In this document: in pieces, positions 9,900-18,939 of the stretch | How positions within the stretch are numbered: position 1 is the stretch's first letter | How the letters are laid out: the number at the start of each line of letters is the position of its first letter | NCBI RefSeq assembly: GCF_004126535.1 | Contig: NZ_PPCV01000004.1 | Span: forward strand, 248,001 to 312,000 | Length of the DNA stretch: 64,000 nt | Source of the DNA: Propioniciclava flava | GTDB taxonomy: Bacteria > Actinomycetota > Actinomycetes > Propionibacteriales > Propionibacteriaceae | Direction of reading: 5' to 3' | Program-made: the position numbers and the translations under genes | The notes under the pieces: model-generated | Seen by the model: only the letters and a program-made list of their open reading frames with translations | The model's database searches: none | What the model was told of the DNA's origin: nothing

Positions 9900-10805
9900 T
9901 CACACCGACGCGTCGCGGCCTTTCGTCAGGAAGAAGAGGTGGCCCAAGGCGGCAGCGAAGAGCGTCGTCCCGACCATGTGGGCCAAGACCATGCCGGTGG
10001 GCAGGTGCGTGAAGTACTGCACGTAACCAATCAGGCCCTGCAGCAGGATGATGGCGAGTAGGCCCAGCCAGAGGCGACGCACCCGGGGCAGGGCCCACGC
10101 CCAGATCAATCCGAGCACAGTCGCGGCGACGATGGCCCAGACCGCCCAGGCGTGGAGCTTGGCCGTCAGATCCGGGGCGAGCCCATTGCGCTGCGCTGCA
10201 CCGTCACCCGCGTGCGGACCCGCTCCCGTGACGACGACACCCAAGGCGATGATGGCCACGCCCAGCCAGAAGACGACGATGGTGAGAAGGTGCAGGCGTC
10301 GTGGAACAGCCATACGGCTCAGGCCGAAGGTCAGGTGCACCATCTCCACGCAGATCCAGATCAACCCGACGGAAGCTGCCATGTGGAGCCCCACGACCCA
10401 CGGGTTGAGTTGGACCAGAACAGAGACGCCGCCGATCACCGCCTGGGCGATGATGCCCAAGCCCACGCAGAAGGCGAGGGTGAGAAGGCGTCGGGGCATG
10501 GCGCCTGCGCGGTAGGCGCGCCGGGCGGCGACGTACGTGCCGATCGCGATCGCGGCCAGCGCGAAGGTCAGGAGCCTGTTGCCGAACTCGATCAGGCCAT
10601 GCATGCCGTTCTCAGGCAGGGGGACGTAGGAGCCCGGCTGGCATTGCGGCCAACTCGCACAGCCCAGCCCGGACTTAGTGAGGCGCACCAAGGCGCCGGT
10701 CCACACGATCACCATGTTGGCCACCAGAGACACCACGGCCCAGCGCCGCAGGGAAACGATCTGAGGGCTGGTCCTGGACATCGGTGTCGTCGTCAGCTGG
10801 TCCAT
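9900..10805 (-). CDS. ctaA: Heme A synthase (COX15/CtaA family)
   Basis: This integral membrane protein oxidises heme O to heme A. The 301-residue product has about eight transmembrane helices. It has the CtaA features GALVRLTKSGLGCASWPQC (cysteine pair in the first extracytoplasmic loop), HGLIEFGNRLLT, and histidines in later helices (GLHMAASVG, KLHAWAVW, LAHMVGTT). The EFGNR motif has Asn where some families have His. ATG 10805 has GAAAGG upstream and overlaps the 3' end of the ABC permease gene by 13 bp. An in-frame ATG at 10781 is an alternative start. Confidence 0.92.
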   Translation of the reverse strand: MDQLTTTPMSRTSPQIVSLRRWAVVSLVANMVIVWTGALVRLTKSGLGCASWPQCQPGSYVPLPENGMHGLIEFGNRLLTFALAAIAIGTYVAARRAYRAGAMPRRLLTLAFCVGLGIIAQAVIGGVSVLVQLNPWVVGLHMAASVGLIWICVEMVHLTFGLSRMAVPRRLHLLTIVVFWLGVAIIALGVVVTGAGPHAGDGAAQRNGLAPDLTAKLHAWAVWAIVAATVLGLIWAWALPRVRRLWLGLLAIILLQGLIGYVQYFTHLPTGMVLAHMVGTTLFAAALGHLFFLTKGRDASV

Positions 10806-11554
10806 CGAAATGCCTTTCGGGCCACGAACAAGGCGACGGCCGACCAGGCCGCCAGGATCATCACAAGGAAGGGAGTGAAGCGTCCCTCGGCGGCCGCACG
10901 CAGGGTCTCACCCAGGGCGCCAGCCGGAAGAAGGAGGAGGGGGAGGCGGAGCACATCGGGGTAGCGATCCAAGGGGATCACCAGCGCACCCCCGGCGGCG
11001 ACCAGGATGTAGATGAGGTTCGCGACCGCCAAGGTGGCCTCGGCGCGCAAGCGTCCCGCCAACGCCAAAGCGAACCCCGCAAAGCAGATGAGAGCGAAAG
11101 CGGCAGCCAAGACCGCCAAGGCACTTTGGCCCGCATCGAGGACCGGTCGCCAGCCGAGGGCGACAGCGACCGCAGCGATGATCGCCACTTGACCCAACGC
11201 AATCGCAGCCGTCGCTAGCGCCTTGCCAGCGACCAGGTCGGCGCGTGTGAGCGGGGTGGCGGCGAGCCGCTCCAAGACGCCGTTGCGCCGCTCGAATCCG
11301 GTGTTGATCGCCAAGGAGGTGAACGAGGTGGACCAAAGGGCCAAGGCGATCACGGACGCGGGGAACACCTGGCGCCCCATGCCGAACCCGTCACCGGCGA
11401 GCATGCCCGCCACCAAGAGGCCGATGGGAATCACCAAGGCCAGCAAGAGTTGCTCGCCATTGCGCAGCAGCAACGACGCCTCCAGGCGAGCGTGCTGAAG
11501 GATGCGGTCGCCCCGCGGCGCGACACCGGGGCGGGGGGACAAGTCGAGACTCAC
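10793..11554 (-). CDS. ABC transporter permease (exporter, ABC-2 type)
   Basis: The 253-residue integral membrane protein has about six hydrophobic segments and looks like an ABC-2 family permease: a cytoplasmic N-terminus of about 30 residues, then LLLALVIPIGLLVAGML, and a middle loop with GVLERLAATPLTRADLVAGKAL, which resembles the conserved loop of ABC-2 permeases. The GTG at 11554 overlaps the ATPase stop codon by 4 bp and has GGAGGC upstream. The substrate is unknown. Homologous gene pairs sit beside ctaA and suf genes in many actinobacteria, so a link to heme or envelope biogenesis is possible but unproven. Confidence 0.85.
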   Translation of the reverse strand: MSLDLSPRPGVAPRGDRILQHARLEASLLLRNGEQLLLALVIPIGLLVAGMLAGDGFGMGRQVFPASVIALALWSTSFTSLAINTGFERRNGVLERLAATPLTRADLVAGKALATAAIALGQVAIIAAVAVALGWRPVLDAGQSALAVLAAAFALICFAGFALALAGRLRAEATLAVANLIYILVAAGGALVIPLDRYPDVLRLPLLLLPAGALGETLRAAAEGRFTPFLVMILAAWSAVALFVARKAFRWTS

Positions 11555-12258
11555 GGCGCCTCCGTGGTGTGAGCAAGGAAGACATCTTCCAGGGATGACT
11601 CTGCTGTGAGATCGGCCACCGTGCCATCGATGGCGATGCGTCCGGCGTCCATGATCCATACGTGGTCGGCCAGGTCGGCGGCCTCGTCCATGGCATGAGT
11701 GGTGAGGACGACGGCCACCCCCGCGTCCGCGAGGTCGCGGATCAGGGCCCACGTGCGCCGCCGGGCGTGCGGATCCATGCCAGCGGTGGGCTCGTCCAGC
11801 AAAACCAGGTCGGGACGCCCCACGAGTGCACCAGCAAGGTTGACGGCTTGCTGCTGGCCCCCGGAGAGGCGTCGATAGGGCGTCGAGGAGGCGAGATCGA
11901 TGCCGATGCGCTCCGCAAGCGCCTCGACAGACTGCGGGTGCGCATACAAGGAGGCGAGATACCGCAGGAGTTCACGGGCGCGCACGCCCGACCAGGCGCC
12001 GGTGGCTTGAGGCATGAGCCCGATCCGGGCGAGGGCGTCGGGGTGACCGGCAGACATCCCCAGCGTGGTGACGGTGCCCGACGTTGCGGGGATCAGTCCC
12101 GTGAGGACCCGCATCGCGGTGGTCTTGCCGGCCCCGTTCGGCCCAAGGAGCGCGGTCACCTCGCCTGCGGGAGCCTCGAACGTCAGGCCACGTAGGACCG
12201 GGGTGTCGCCAAAAGTCACCTTGAGATCGGAACAGATCAACGCGGGCGTGGACGGCAC
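11551..12258 (-). CDS. ABC transporter ATP-binding protein
   Basis: The 235-residue cytoplasmic ATPase has a Walker A LLGPNGAGKTT, a Q-loop LMPQATG, the signature RLSGGQQQAVNLA, Walker B LVLLDEPTAGMD, and a switch histidine in VVLTTHAMDEA. It pairs with the overlapping downstream permease gene. The frame is open further upstream, but GTG 12258 lies 6 nt after a TACGCT hexamer, which fits a leaderless transcript start and the family N-terminus. It is divergent from sufR, so both promoters share a 151-bp region. Confidence 0.9.
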   Translation of the reverse strand: MPSTPALICSDLKVTFGDTPVLRGLTFEAPAGEVTALLGPNGAGKTTAMRVLTGLIPATSGTVTTLGMSAGHPDALARIGLMPQATGAWSGVRARELLRYLASLYAHPQSVEALAERIGIDLASSTPYRRLSGGQQQAVNLAGALVGRPDLVLLDEPTAGMDPHARRRTWALIRDLADAGVAVVLTTHAMDEAADLADHVWIMDAGRIAIDGTVADLTAESSLEDVFLAHTTEAP

Positions 12259-12264
12259 CTGGTC

Positions 12265-12270
12265 AGCGTA
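12265..12270 (-). promoter_or_regulatory. Candidate -10 element for the leaderless ABC-ATPase transcript
   Basis: On the minus strand TACGCT lies 6 nt before the GTG at 12258. No Shine-Dalgarno is visible, so the transcript would begin at or near the start codon. Confidence 0.45.
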
Positions 12271-12365
12271 CCGCCGTCGCGCCCGGCGGGCAGACGCATC
12301 GGGAGTGTGCGTTACGCCCGGGCAACACGGTGCAGATGGGGGAGTAAGTTTGCGTCTCGCGCGCA

Positions 12366-12394
12366 TTTTGCAAGAATGGTGTTGTCAAAACTTG
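12366..12394. promoter_or_regulatory. Candidate operator upstream of sufR
   Basis: Just before the sufR ribosome-binding site lie the interleaved inverted pairs TTTTG (12366-12370) with CAAAA (12386-12390), and CAAG (12371-12374) with CTTG (12391-12394). The region lies downstream of a possible -10 TAAGTT (12345-12350). This is a plausible binding site for SufR autoregulation, but the match is by position and symmetry only. Confidence 0.3.
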
Positions 12395-12409
12395 AGGGGA
12401 GGCATGAGC

Positions 12410-13087
12410 ATGTCCAGCAATGAGACCCTGCCACCGCACGACACGGATGCAGACGAGGCGACGACGCGTGATCGGGTCGCTCGCTCCATCCTCGAACAGG
12501 GCCCCTCGACGGCTGCCGAGTTGGCCGAACGGCTCGATCTGACCCCAGCCGCCGTCCGCCGTCACTTGGCTGCGTTGATCGAATCCGGGCATCTGGAGGC
12601 ACGCGATCAGCGTGTCTATGGTCAACGCGGACGCGGGCGTCCAGCCAAGGTGTTCTGCCTGACCGATGCAGGCAGAAGCGAGTTTTATCAGGCCTATGAT
12701 CAACTGGCCATCGCGGCGTTGGAGTTCCTCCGAGCCGAGGGCGGACAGCAGGCCATCACGGCCTTCGCCGATCAGGTCATGGAGGAGGTCCGTCGCCGAT
12801 TCACGGCCGAGGGTGCCGAATACGGTAGCCCCGCCGACGTTTTGGCCGAGGTACTCAACGAGCAGGGATACGTCGCGACGCTCAAGCCCGTCGCGTCGGG
12901 GACCCAGCTGTGCCAGTACCACTGTCCTGTGGCTCACGTCGCTCGGGCGTTCCCCGAGCTGTGTGCCGCAGAGACCCGCGTTTTTTCCGAACTGTTGGGG
13001 AGTCACGTGCAGCGACTCGCCACGATCGCCCACGGTGATGGGGTGTGCACCACGCACATCCCGCACCCTGTTGAGAGGACCAGTTGA
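12410..13087 (+). CDS. sufR: SufR-type iron-sulfur transcriptional regulator of the suf operon
   Basis: The 225-residue protein has an N-terminal winged helix (about residues 20-85) with [33 protein letters not shown] and a wing [10 protein letters not shown]. Its C-terminal half carries cysteines in [19 protein letters not shown] and a later one in GDGVC, the likely [Fe-S] ligands. In mycobacteria and cyanobacteria SufR represses suf when its cluster is intact. The next gene is sufB, overlapping by 1 bp (TGATG), so the regulator leads its own operon. ATG 12404 is possible, but ATG 12410 sits 7 nt after GGGGAGG and is preferred. Confidence 0.92.
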   Translation: MSSNETLPPHDTDADEATTRDRVARSILEQGPSTAAELAERLDLTPAAVRRHLAALIESGHLEARDQRVYGQRGRGRPAKVFCLTDAGRSEFYQAYDQLAIAALEFLRAEGGQQAITAFADQVMEEVRRRFTAEGAEYGSPADVLAEVLNEQGYVATLKPVASGTQLCQYHCPVAHVARAFPELCAAETRVFSELLGSHVQRLATIAHGDGVCTTHIPHPVERTS

Positions 13088-14523
13088 TGACCCAAACCCA
13101 GGCGCCCGGCCTCGGCGCGACGCAGGACGAGCACCTCGAGGCGCTCGGCAACTATCGCTTCGGGTGGCACGACAAGGATGGCGCCGGCGAGGCGGCCCGT
13201 CGTGGCCTCAACGATGATGTCGTCAAGGACATCTCCGCGCGCAAGGATGAGCCTGAGTGGATGCTGCAGCGCCGCCTGCGTGCGTTGAAGCTCTTCGATC
13301 GCAAGCCCATGCCCACCTGGGGTGCTGATCTGTCGGACATCGATTTCGACAACATCAAGTACTTCGTGCGCTCCACCGAGAAGCAAGCCACCTCGTGGGA
13401 AGAGTTGCCCGAAGACATCAAGAACACGTACGACCGTCTGGGCATCCCCGAGGCCGAGAAGGCGCGTCTGGTGGCCGGGGTGGCCGCGCAGTACGAGTCT
13501 GAGGTCGTCTACCACAAGATCAACGAGGAACTCGAGCGTCAGGGAGTCATCTTCCTCGACACCGACACCGCGTTGAAGGAGTACCCCGAGATCTTCGAGG
13601 AGTACTTCGGCAGCGTCATTCCGGCCGGGGACAACAAGTTCGCCGCCCTGAACACGGCCGTGTGGTCGGGTGGGTCCTTCATCTACGTCCCCAAGGGCGT
13701 GCACGTGTCGATCCCGTTGCAGGCCTACTTCCGGATCAACACCGAGAACATGGGCCAGTTCGAGCGGACGCTGATCATCGCCGACGAGGACTCCTACGTT
13801 CACTACGTCGAGGGCTGCACCGCACCGATCTACAAGTCCGACTCCCTGCACTCCGCCGTGGTCGAGATCATCGTGAAGAAGGGCGCACGCGTCCGCTACA
13901 CCACGATCCAGAACTGGTCGAACAACGTGTTCAACCTCGTCACCAAGCGCGCGACCTGCGAGGCGGGGGCGACCATGGAGTGGATCGACGGCAACATCGG
14001 TTCCAAGGTGACGATGAAGTACCCGGCGGTGTGGCTGCTGGGCGAGCACGCCAAGGGCGAGACACTCTCTATCGCGTTCGCCGGCGAGGGCCAGCACCAG
14101 GACACGGGATCCAAGATGGTTCACGCGGCTCCGCACACGTCCAGCTCGATCATCTCCAAGTCGGTCGCACGCGCGGGTGGGCGAGCCGCCTACCGTGGCC
14201 TGGTCGAGGTGCAGCCGCAGGCGCATCACAGCGCGTCCAGCGTGAAGTGCGACGCGCTCTTGGTCGACACCGTGAGCCGCTCCGACACCTACCCGTACGT
14301 GGACGTCCAGGTGGACGACGTGTCCATGGCCCACGAGGCGACCGTGTCCAAGGTCTCGGAGGATCAGCTGTTTTACCTGATGCAGCGCGGTATGGGCGAA
14401 GACGAGGCGATGGCCATGATCGTGCGTGGCTTCGTGGAGCCCATCGCCCGAGAGCTGCCGATGGAGTACGCCTTGGAGCTGAACCGCCTGATCGAACTGC
14501 AGATGGAAGGAGCCGTGGGCTGA
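13087..14523 (+). CDS. sufB: SufB, Fe-S scaffold complex subunit
   Basis: SufB is the main scaffold subunit of the cytosolic SufBCD complex on which nascent [Fe-S] clusters are built. The 478-residue length and segments such as [27 protein letters not shown] (seen at about residues 194-220), EGCTAPIY and [13 protein letters not shown], with its conserved cysteine near the C-terminus, are typical. GAGAGG lies before the ATG, which overlaps the sufR stop. Unlike the M. tuberculosis homologue, no intein interrupts the gene. Confidence 0.96.
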   Translation: MTQTQAPGLGATQDEHLEALGNYRFGWHDKDGAGEAARRGLNDDVVKDISARKDEPEWMLQRRLRALKLFDRKPMPTWGADLSDIDFDNIKYFVRSTEKQATSWEELPEDIKNTYDRLGIPEAEKARLVAGVAAQYESEVVYHKINEELERQGVIFLDTDTALKEYPEIFEEYFGSVIPAGDNKFAALNTAVWSGGSFIYVPKGVHVSIPLQAYFRINTENMGQFERTLIIADEDSYVHYVEGCTAPIYKSDSLHSAVVEIIVKKGARVRYTTIQNWSNNVFNLVTKRATCEAGATMEWIDGNIGSKVTMKYPAVWLLGEHAKGETLSIAFAGEGQHQDTGSKMVHAAPHTSSSIISKSVARAGGRAAYRGLVEVQPQAHHSASSVKCDALLVDTVSRSDTYPYVDVQVDDVSMAHEATVSKVSEDQLFYLMQRGMGEDEAMAMIVRGFVEPIARELPMEYALELNRLIELQMEGAVG

Positions 14524-14548
14524 CGCCCCCGGAGAGGATACGAATACC

Positions 14549-15733
14549 GTGACCGTGACTGAAGTTCCCAACGTCGCTCAGGCGATCGAAACTGTCGAAT
14601 CGCACCTGCACCCCAAGCCCAGCTTTGCCCTGGCCGATCATCCGGTTCCGACGGGCCGCGAAGAGGTGTGGCGGTTCACGCCGCTGCGTCGGATCGCTTC
14701 CCTGCTGGAGGAGACGCCCGATGCAGGCGCGCTCAGCGTCACCATCGACGCCCCCGAGGGTGTCGAGGTGGGTGAGCTGAACGCCGGGCAGGCCCCGCGG
14801 GGAACCGTGCTGGTTCCCGGGGACCGGCTCGCCGCGCTGGCCGACTCCGGCGCCCCCAACGCCCGCTACGTGCGCGTCCCCGCGAACGCCGAACTCGCCC
14901 AGCCGATCTTCGTGGACCTCCATGGGGACGACGCGGCGGCTCGCGCCAACGTCGTGACCGTTCTCGTGGCCGAGCCGCACTCCAAGGCGACCGTGGTGCT
15001 GCGGCACACCGGATCGGCCCAGGTCCTGGAGAACGTCGAGATCGACGTGCAACCCGGCGCCTCCCTGACCGTCGTCTCCCTGCAGGACTGGGCCGACGAC
15101 ACGCTGCACGGCGGTGAGCAGACCGCCCGCGTGGCTCGCGATGCCACCTACCGCCACGTCAACGTCAGCTTCGGCGGCAACGTGACCCGGTTGCACACCA
15201 ACGTGTACTACGAGGGCCCCGGCGGCCGCGCCGAGTTGTACGGGCTCTACTTCGCCGACGCCGGTCAGCACATCGAGCACCGCATGTTCGTCGACCACAA
15301 TGCGCCCGACACCTTCAGCCACGTCGACTACCGCGGCGCCCTGCAGGGCACCGACGCGCACACGGTGTGGGTCGGCGACGTCCTGATCCGCAAGATCGCG
15401 GAGAACATCGAGACCTACGAGACGAACAAGAACCTCGTTCTCACCGAGGGTGCGCGCGCCGATTCGGTCCCGAACCTGGAGATTGAGACCGGCGAGATCA
15501 TCGGTGCCGGTCACTCCTCGACCACGGGGCGCTTCGATGACGAGCAGTTGTTCTACCTGACCAGCCGGGGCATCGACCCCGACGAAGCCAAGCGCCTCGT
15601 GGTCATGGGCTTCTTCGTCGAGATCATCCACCGCATCGGCATCGCGGATCTGGAAGAGCGACTCATCGCCGAGGTCGAGCGCGAACTCGCCGAGACGGTG
15701 GGCGTCGCCAAGCACGTCCGGGAGGGCGAGTGA
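14549..15733 (+). CDS. sufD: SufD, Fe-S scaffold complex subunit
   Basis: The 394-residue protein is homologous to SufB in its C-terminal beta-helix part. It contains EEVWRFTPL near the N-terminus and, near the C-terminus, IETGEIIGAGHSSTTGRFDDEQLFYLTSRG with a conserved histidine, followed by an ARG-type ending helix. It partners SufB and SufC. The GTG start has GGAGAGG upstream. The stop overlaps the next gene's GTG by 4 bp. Confidence 0.94.
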   Translation: MTVTEVPNVAQAIETVESHLHPKPSFALADHPVPTGREEVWRFTPLRRIASLLEETPDAGALSVTIDAPEGVEVGELNAGQAPRGTVLVPGDRLAALADSGAPNARYVRVPANAELAQPIFVDLHGDDAAARANVVTVLVAEPHSKATVVLRHTGSAQVLENVEIDVQPGASLTVVSLQDWADDTLHGGEQTARVARDATYRHVNVSFGGNVTRLHTNVYYEGPGGRAELYGLYFADAGQHIEHRMFVDHNAPDTFSHVDYRGALQGTDAHTVWVGDVLIRKIAENIETYETNKNLVLTEGARADSVPNLEIETGEIIGAGHSSTTGRFDDEQLFYLTSRGIDPDEAKRLVVMGFFVEIIHRIGIADLEERLIAEVERELAETVGVAKHVREGE

Positions 15734-16059
15734 GCTGGACTCTCGCGTGCTCCGCCGCTGACCTGGAGGAGGACCAGCCGTACTCGGCTGACGTGGACGG
15801 CGAACTGGTCGCCCTCGTGTCGACCGAAGGAGAACTGTTCGCCATCCGCGACCGGTGCAGCCACCGCGACGTGATGCTGAGCCTCGGCGACGTGGAGGAC
15901 TGCACCTTGGAGTGCGTCGCCCACGGCAGCCGCTTCGACCTGCGCACCGGAGAGGCCCTCGACCTTCCCGCCACGCAGCCCGTACCCGTTTACCCCGTCA
16001 AGCGCGAGGGCGACGACGTCTACGTCGACCTCGACAACCCGATTACACAGGAGTCCTGA
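15730..16059 (+). CDS. Rieske-type [2Fe-2S] ferredoxin of the suf operon
   Basis: This 109-residue soluble protein has the two Rieske ligand boxes: C-x-H in RCSHRDVML and C-x2-H in ECVAHGSRFDL, spaced as in non-heme-iron dioxygenase ferredoxins (NirD/BphF-like). It is embedded between sufD and sufC with a 4-bp overlap with sufD, the normal actinobacterial position. It probably supplies electrons during cluster assembly; the exact partner is not known. Confidence 0.9.
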   Translation: MSWTLACSAADLEEDQPYSADVDGELVALVSTEGELFAIRDRCSHRDVMLSLGDVEDCTLECVAHGSRFDLRTGEALDLPATQPVPVYPVKREGDDVYVDLDNPITQES

Positions 16060-16065
16060 ACCACC

Positions 16066-16830
16066 ATGTCGCTCGTTATTTCCGGCCTGCACGTCGACGT
16101 CGAGACCGAGGACGGCCCCAAGGAGATCCTCAAGGGCGTAGACCTCACCATCAACCCCGGAGAGGTCCATGCGATCATGGGCCCCAACGGGTCCGGCAAG
16201 TCGACGCTGGCCTACAGCCTCGCTGGCCACCCGAAGTACCACATCACCTCCGGTGAGGTCACCCTGGACGGGACGGCGATCAACGACCTGACGGTGGACG
16301 AGCGCGCCCGCGCCGGGCTGTTCCTCGCGATGCAGTACCCCGTCGAGGTTCCCGGTGTTTCCACCGCGAACTTCCTGCGCACCGCCAAGACCGCCATCGA
16401 CGGTGAGGCCCCCAAGGTCCGCACCTGGGTGAAGGAGGTCAACGCCGCGATGCAGGAACTCGGCCTGGACGAGAGCTTCACCTCGCGCTCCCTCAATGAA
16501 GGCTTCTCCGGTGGTGAGAAGAAGCGCGCGGAGATCGTGCAGCTTCAACTCCTCAACCCGAAGTACGCCATCCTCGACGAGACGGATTCCGGCCTGGACA
16601 TCGACGCTCTGCGTGTCGTGGCCGACGGCGTCAACCGCTACACCGCCCCCGGCGACCGCGGCGTCTTGCTGATCACGCACTACACGCGGATCCTCAACTA
16701 CATCAAGCCCGATTTCGTCCACGTTTACGTGGACGGGCGTGTGGTGGCCGCGGGTGGCCCCGAACTGGCCGACAAGCTGGAGGAGACCGGCTACGACTCC
16801 TACGTCGCAGCGGCCCGGGCGAATGCCTGA
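16066..16830 (+). CDS. sufC: SufC, Fe-S assembly ATPase
   Basis: SufC is a cytosolic ABC-type ATPase that drives conformational change in the SufBCD complex. The 254-residue product has Walker A IMGPNGSGKSTLAY, the SufC-specific LAMQYPVEVPGV, the signature GFSGGEKKRAEI, and Walker B ILDETDSGLDID (DETD rather than the DEPT of transporters, which is typical of SufC). The ATG follows the ferredoxin stop by 6 bp with AGGAG upstream. Confidence 0.96.
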   Translation: MSLVISGLHVDVETEDGPKEILKGVDLTINPGEVHAIMGPNGSGKSTLAYSLAGHPKYHITSGEVTLDGTAINDLTVDERARAGLFLAMQYPVEVPGVSTANFLRTAKTAIDGEAPKVRTWVKEVNAAMQELGLDESFTSRSLNEGFSGGEKKRAEIVQLQLLNPKYAILDETDSGLDIDALRVVADGVNRYTAPGDRGVLLITHYTRILNYIKPDFVHVYVDGRVVAAGGPELADKLEETGYDSYVAAARANA

Positions 16831-18097
16831 TCGAGGCGACGCGACGCTCCTGCCCGCGCGGGTCAGGGCGGACTTTCCGATCCTGTCCCGGCGGGTAGGG
16901 GACTACCCGCTGGCCTACCTCGACTCGGCGAACACCTCGCACAAGCCGCAGGCGGTCATCGATGCAATCGCGACCCACTACGCGGAGCACAACGCGAACG
17001 TGGCCCGCGCCATGCACATGCTGGGCGCCGAGGCGACCGCCGGATTCGAGGGCGGACGCGCCAAGGTGGCTACCTTCGTGGGAGCTACTCGCCCTGAGGA
17101 GGTCGTGTTCACCAAGAATGCGTCCGAGGCGCTCAACCTGGCCGCCCACACCCTGGGGCAGCATCTCGGGATCGGTCCCGGCGACGAGATTGTCATCTCC
17201 GTGCTGGAGCACCACTCCAACATCGTGCCGTGGCAGTTGCTGTGTCAGCGCACCGGGGCGACGCTGCGGTGGTTCGACGTCACCGAGGAGGGGCGCCTCG
17301 ACCTGGCCGAAGCGGACGCCGAGGGTCTCATCAACGAGGCAACCAAGATCGTGTCGCTCGCGTGGGTTTCGAACGTGTTGGGCACCGTGAACCCGGTGGC
17401 CGACCTGGTCGCGCGCGCCCACGCCGTGGGGGCGATCGCCGTGCTGGACGCCTCCCAGGCCGTTCCGCAGTTTGGCGTCGATCTGCCCGCCACCGGCGCC
17501 GACCTGGTCGTGTTCACCGGGCACAAGATGCTCGGCCCGACCGGCATCGGGGTGTTGTGGGGGCGCTACGACCTGCTGGCCGAGTTGCCGCCCTTCCTGG
17601 GGGGAGGGGAGATGATCGAGGTGGTCACCATGGAGCGTTCCACCTATGCGCCTCCGCCCGCCCGGTTTGAGGCCGGGACGCCCCCGATCGCCCAGGCGGT
17701 CGGGTTGGGTGCAGCGGTGGATTACCTCACCGCGCTCGGAATGGACGCGGTCGCTGCCCACGAGCAAGCCATCACCGGCTACGCGCTGGATCGCTTGAAC
17801 GAGGCGTCAGGGGTCCATATTCTCGGGCCGACCGACACGAAGGATCGGGGCGGTGCGATCTCGTTCACCCTGACGACGGGGGATGGCTTCGCCATCCACC
17901 CCCACGACATCATGCAGATGCTGGACAGCCGTGGGGTTGCTGTGCGAGGCGGGCATCACTGCGCTCGTCCCCTGCACAAGAGGCTCGGGATCCAGGCGTC
18001 CACGCGGGCGTCGTTCTCGGTGTACACCACGCCGCAGGAGATCGATCAACTCGTGGACGCGCTGGCGTACACGCGCGACTTCTTCGGGAGGCACTGA
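16823..18097 (+). CDS. sufS: SufS cysteine desulfurase
   Basis: This PLP enzyme removes sulfur from cysteine for Fe-S assembly (class V aminotransferase fold, 424 residues). The PLP lysine is Lys235 in FTGHKMLGPTGIG. The persulfide cysteine is about Cys380 in RGGHHCARPLHKRLG, the group II (SufS) form. NTSHKPQAVIDA and EHHSNIVPWQ are also typical. The frame is open upstream inside sufC; ATG 16823 overlaps the sufC end by 8 bp. The next gene, sufU, is its usual sulfur acceptor. Confidence 0.95.
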   Translation: MPDRGDATLLPARVRADFPILSRRVGDYPLAYLDSANTSHKPQAVIDAIATHYAEHNANVARAMHMLGAEATAGFEGGRAKVATFVGATRPEEVVFTKNASEALNLAAHTLGQHLGIGPGDEIVISVLEHHSNIVPWQLLCQRTGATLRWFDVTEEGRLDLAEADAEGLINEATKIVSLAWVSNVLGTVNPVADLVARAHAVGAIAVLDASQAVPQFGVDLPATGADLVVFTGHKMLGPTGIGVLWGRYDLLAELPPFLGGGEMIEVVTMERSTYAPPPARFEAGTPPIAQAVGLGAAVDYLTALGMDAVAAHEQAITGYALDRLNEASGVHILGPTDTKDRGGAISFTLTTGDGFAIHPHDIMQMLDSRGVAVRGGHHCARPLHKRLGIQASTRASFSVYTTPQEIDQLVDALAYTRDFFGRH

Positions 18098-18558
18098 TGA
18101 GTGTGGAGCAGATGTACCAGGAGATCATCCTGGACCACTACAAGCAAAAGCATCATGCCGGGCTCCGTGAGCCCTACGAGGCTGAGGTGAGCCACGTCAA
18201 CCCCAGTTGTGGCGACGAGATCACGTTGCGCGTCCACCTCGACGGGGACACGATCAGCGACGTCAGCTACGACGCCGAAGGGTGCTCCATCTCGCAGGCT
18301 GCTGCGTCCGTGATGACGGATCTCGTCATCGGGCGCACCGTCGACGAAGCACTCGCCATTGAGCACGAGTTCCACGACATGATGCACAGCCAGGGCAAGG
18401 CCACCCCCGACGAGGACGTCCTCGAGGATGGCATCGCGTTCCTGGGGGTCGCCCAGTTCCCGGCTCGCGTGAAGTGCGCGATGCTCGGCTGGTCAGCCTG
18501 GAAGGATGCCGCAGCACAGGCCCTGGCCGCATCGACGCAACAGCAGGAGGAAGCATGA
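18097..18558 (+). CDS. sufU: SufU sulfur transfer protein
   Basis: SufU is a zinc-containing IscU-like protein that receives sulfur from SufS in Gram-positive bacteria. The 153-residue product has the N-terminal QMYQEIILDHYKQ with HHAG, the ligand sets NPSCGDEI and EGCSIS, and a third cysteine in RVKCAMLGW, consistent with Zn coordination by Cys-Asp-Cys-Cys. The start overlaps the sufS stop by 1 bp. Confidence 0.94.
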   Translation: MSVEQMYQEIILDHYKQKHHAGLREPYEAEVSHVNPSCGDEITLRVHLDGDTISDVSYDAEGCSISQAAASVMTDLVIGRTVDEALAIEHEFHDMMHSQGKATPDEDVLEDGIAFLGVAQFPARVKCAMLGWSAWKDAAAQALAASTQQQEEA

Positions 18559-18938
18559 CCGACACCCCTCGCCCCTCTGACCTGGTGAAGGACACCTTCC
18601 CCGACGCCGCGGCGCCGGGCTCGGCTGGCGTGGCCGCCATCGAGGATGTGGAGGAGGCCATGCGCGACGTGGTCGATCCCGAGCTGATGGTCAACGTCGT
18701 GGATCTGGGCCTCGTGTACGGCATTGCCGTTGACGAGGAGAACAATGCGACGATCGACATGACGCTCACCTCCCCGACGTGCCCGCTCACCGACCGACTC
18801 GAGTACGACACTCAAGTGGCGCTGAGCCCCCTGGTGAACTCGGTGACGATCAACTGGGTGTGGCTGCCGCCGTGGACGCTGGACAACATCACCGATGACG
18901 GGCGTGAACAACTGCGGGCCATCGGCTACAACTTGTGA
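18555..18938 (+). CDS. MIP18/DUF59-family Fe-S assembly protein (SufT-like)
   Basis: The 127-residue protein contains the DUF59/MIP18 core: DVEEAMRDVVDPELMVNVVDLGLVYGI, then a beta strand and the cysteine motif LTSPTCPLTD. Such proteins are involved in Fe-S cluster maturation, and this is the last gene of the suf operon. ATG 18555 overlaps the sufU stop (ATGA) and has AGGAGG upstream. It converges with the MerR pseudogene, with a single base between the two stop codons. Confidence 0.9.
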   Translation: MTDTPRPSDLVKDTFPDAAAPGSAGVAAIEDVEEAMRDVVDPELMVNVVDLGLVYGIAVDEENNATIDMTLTSPTCPLTDRLEYDTQVALSPLVNSVTINWVWLPPWTLDNITDDGREQLRAIGYNL

Positions 18939-18939
18939 G

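Noticed and set aside
12259-12409. Riboswitch in the sufR/ABC intergenic region
   Set aside because: The region is short, AT-poor and lacks conserved riboswitch core motifs; only promoter and operator-like elements are seen.
13087-14523. Intein in sufB
   Set aside because: The gene is 478 codons and collinear with intein-free SufB; no splice motifs interrupt it.
13003-15715. Long minus-strand open frames opposite sufB and sufD
   Set aside because: They are Leu/Asp/Val/Gly-rich shadows of real genes with no ribosome-binding site or recognisable domain.
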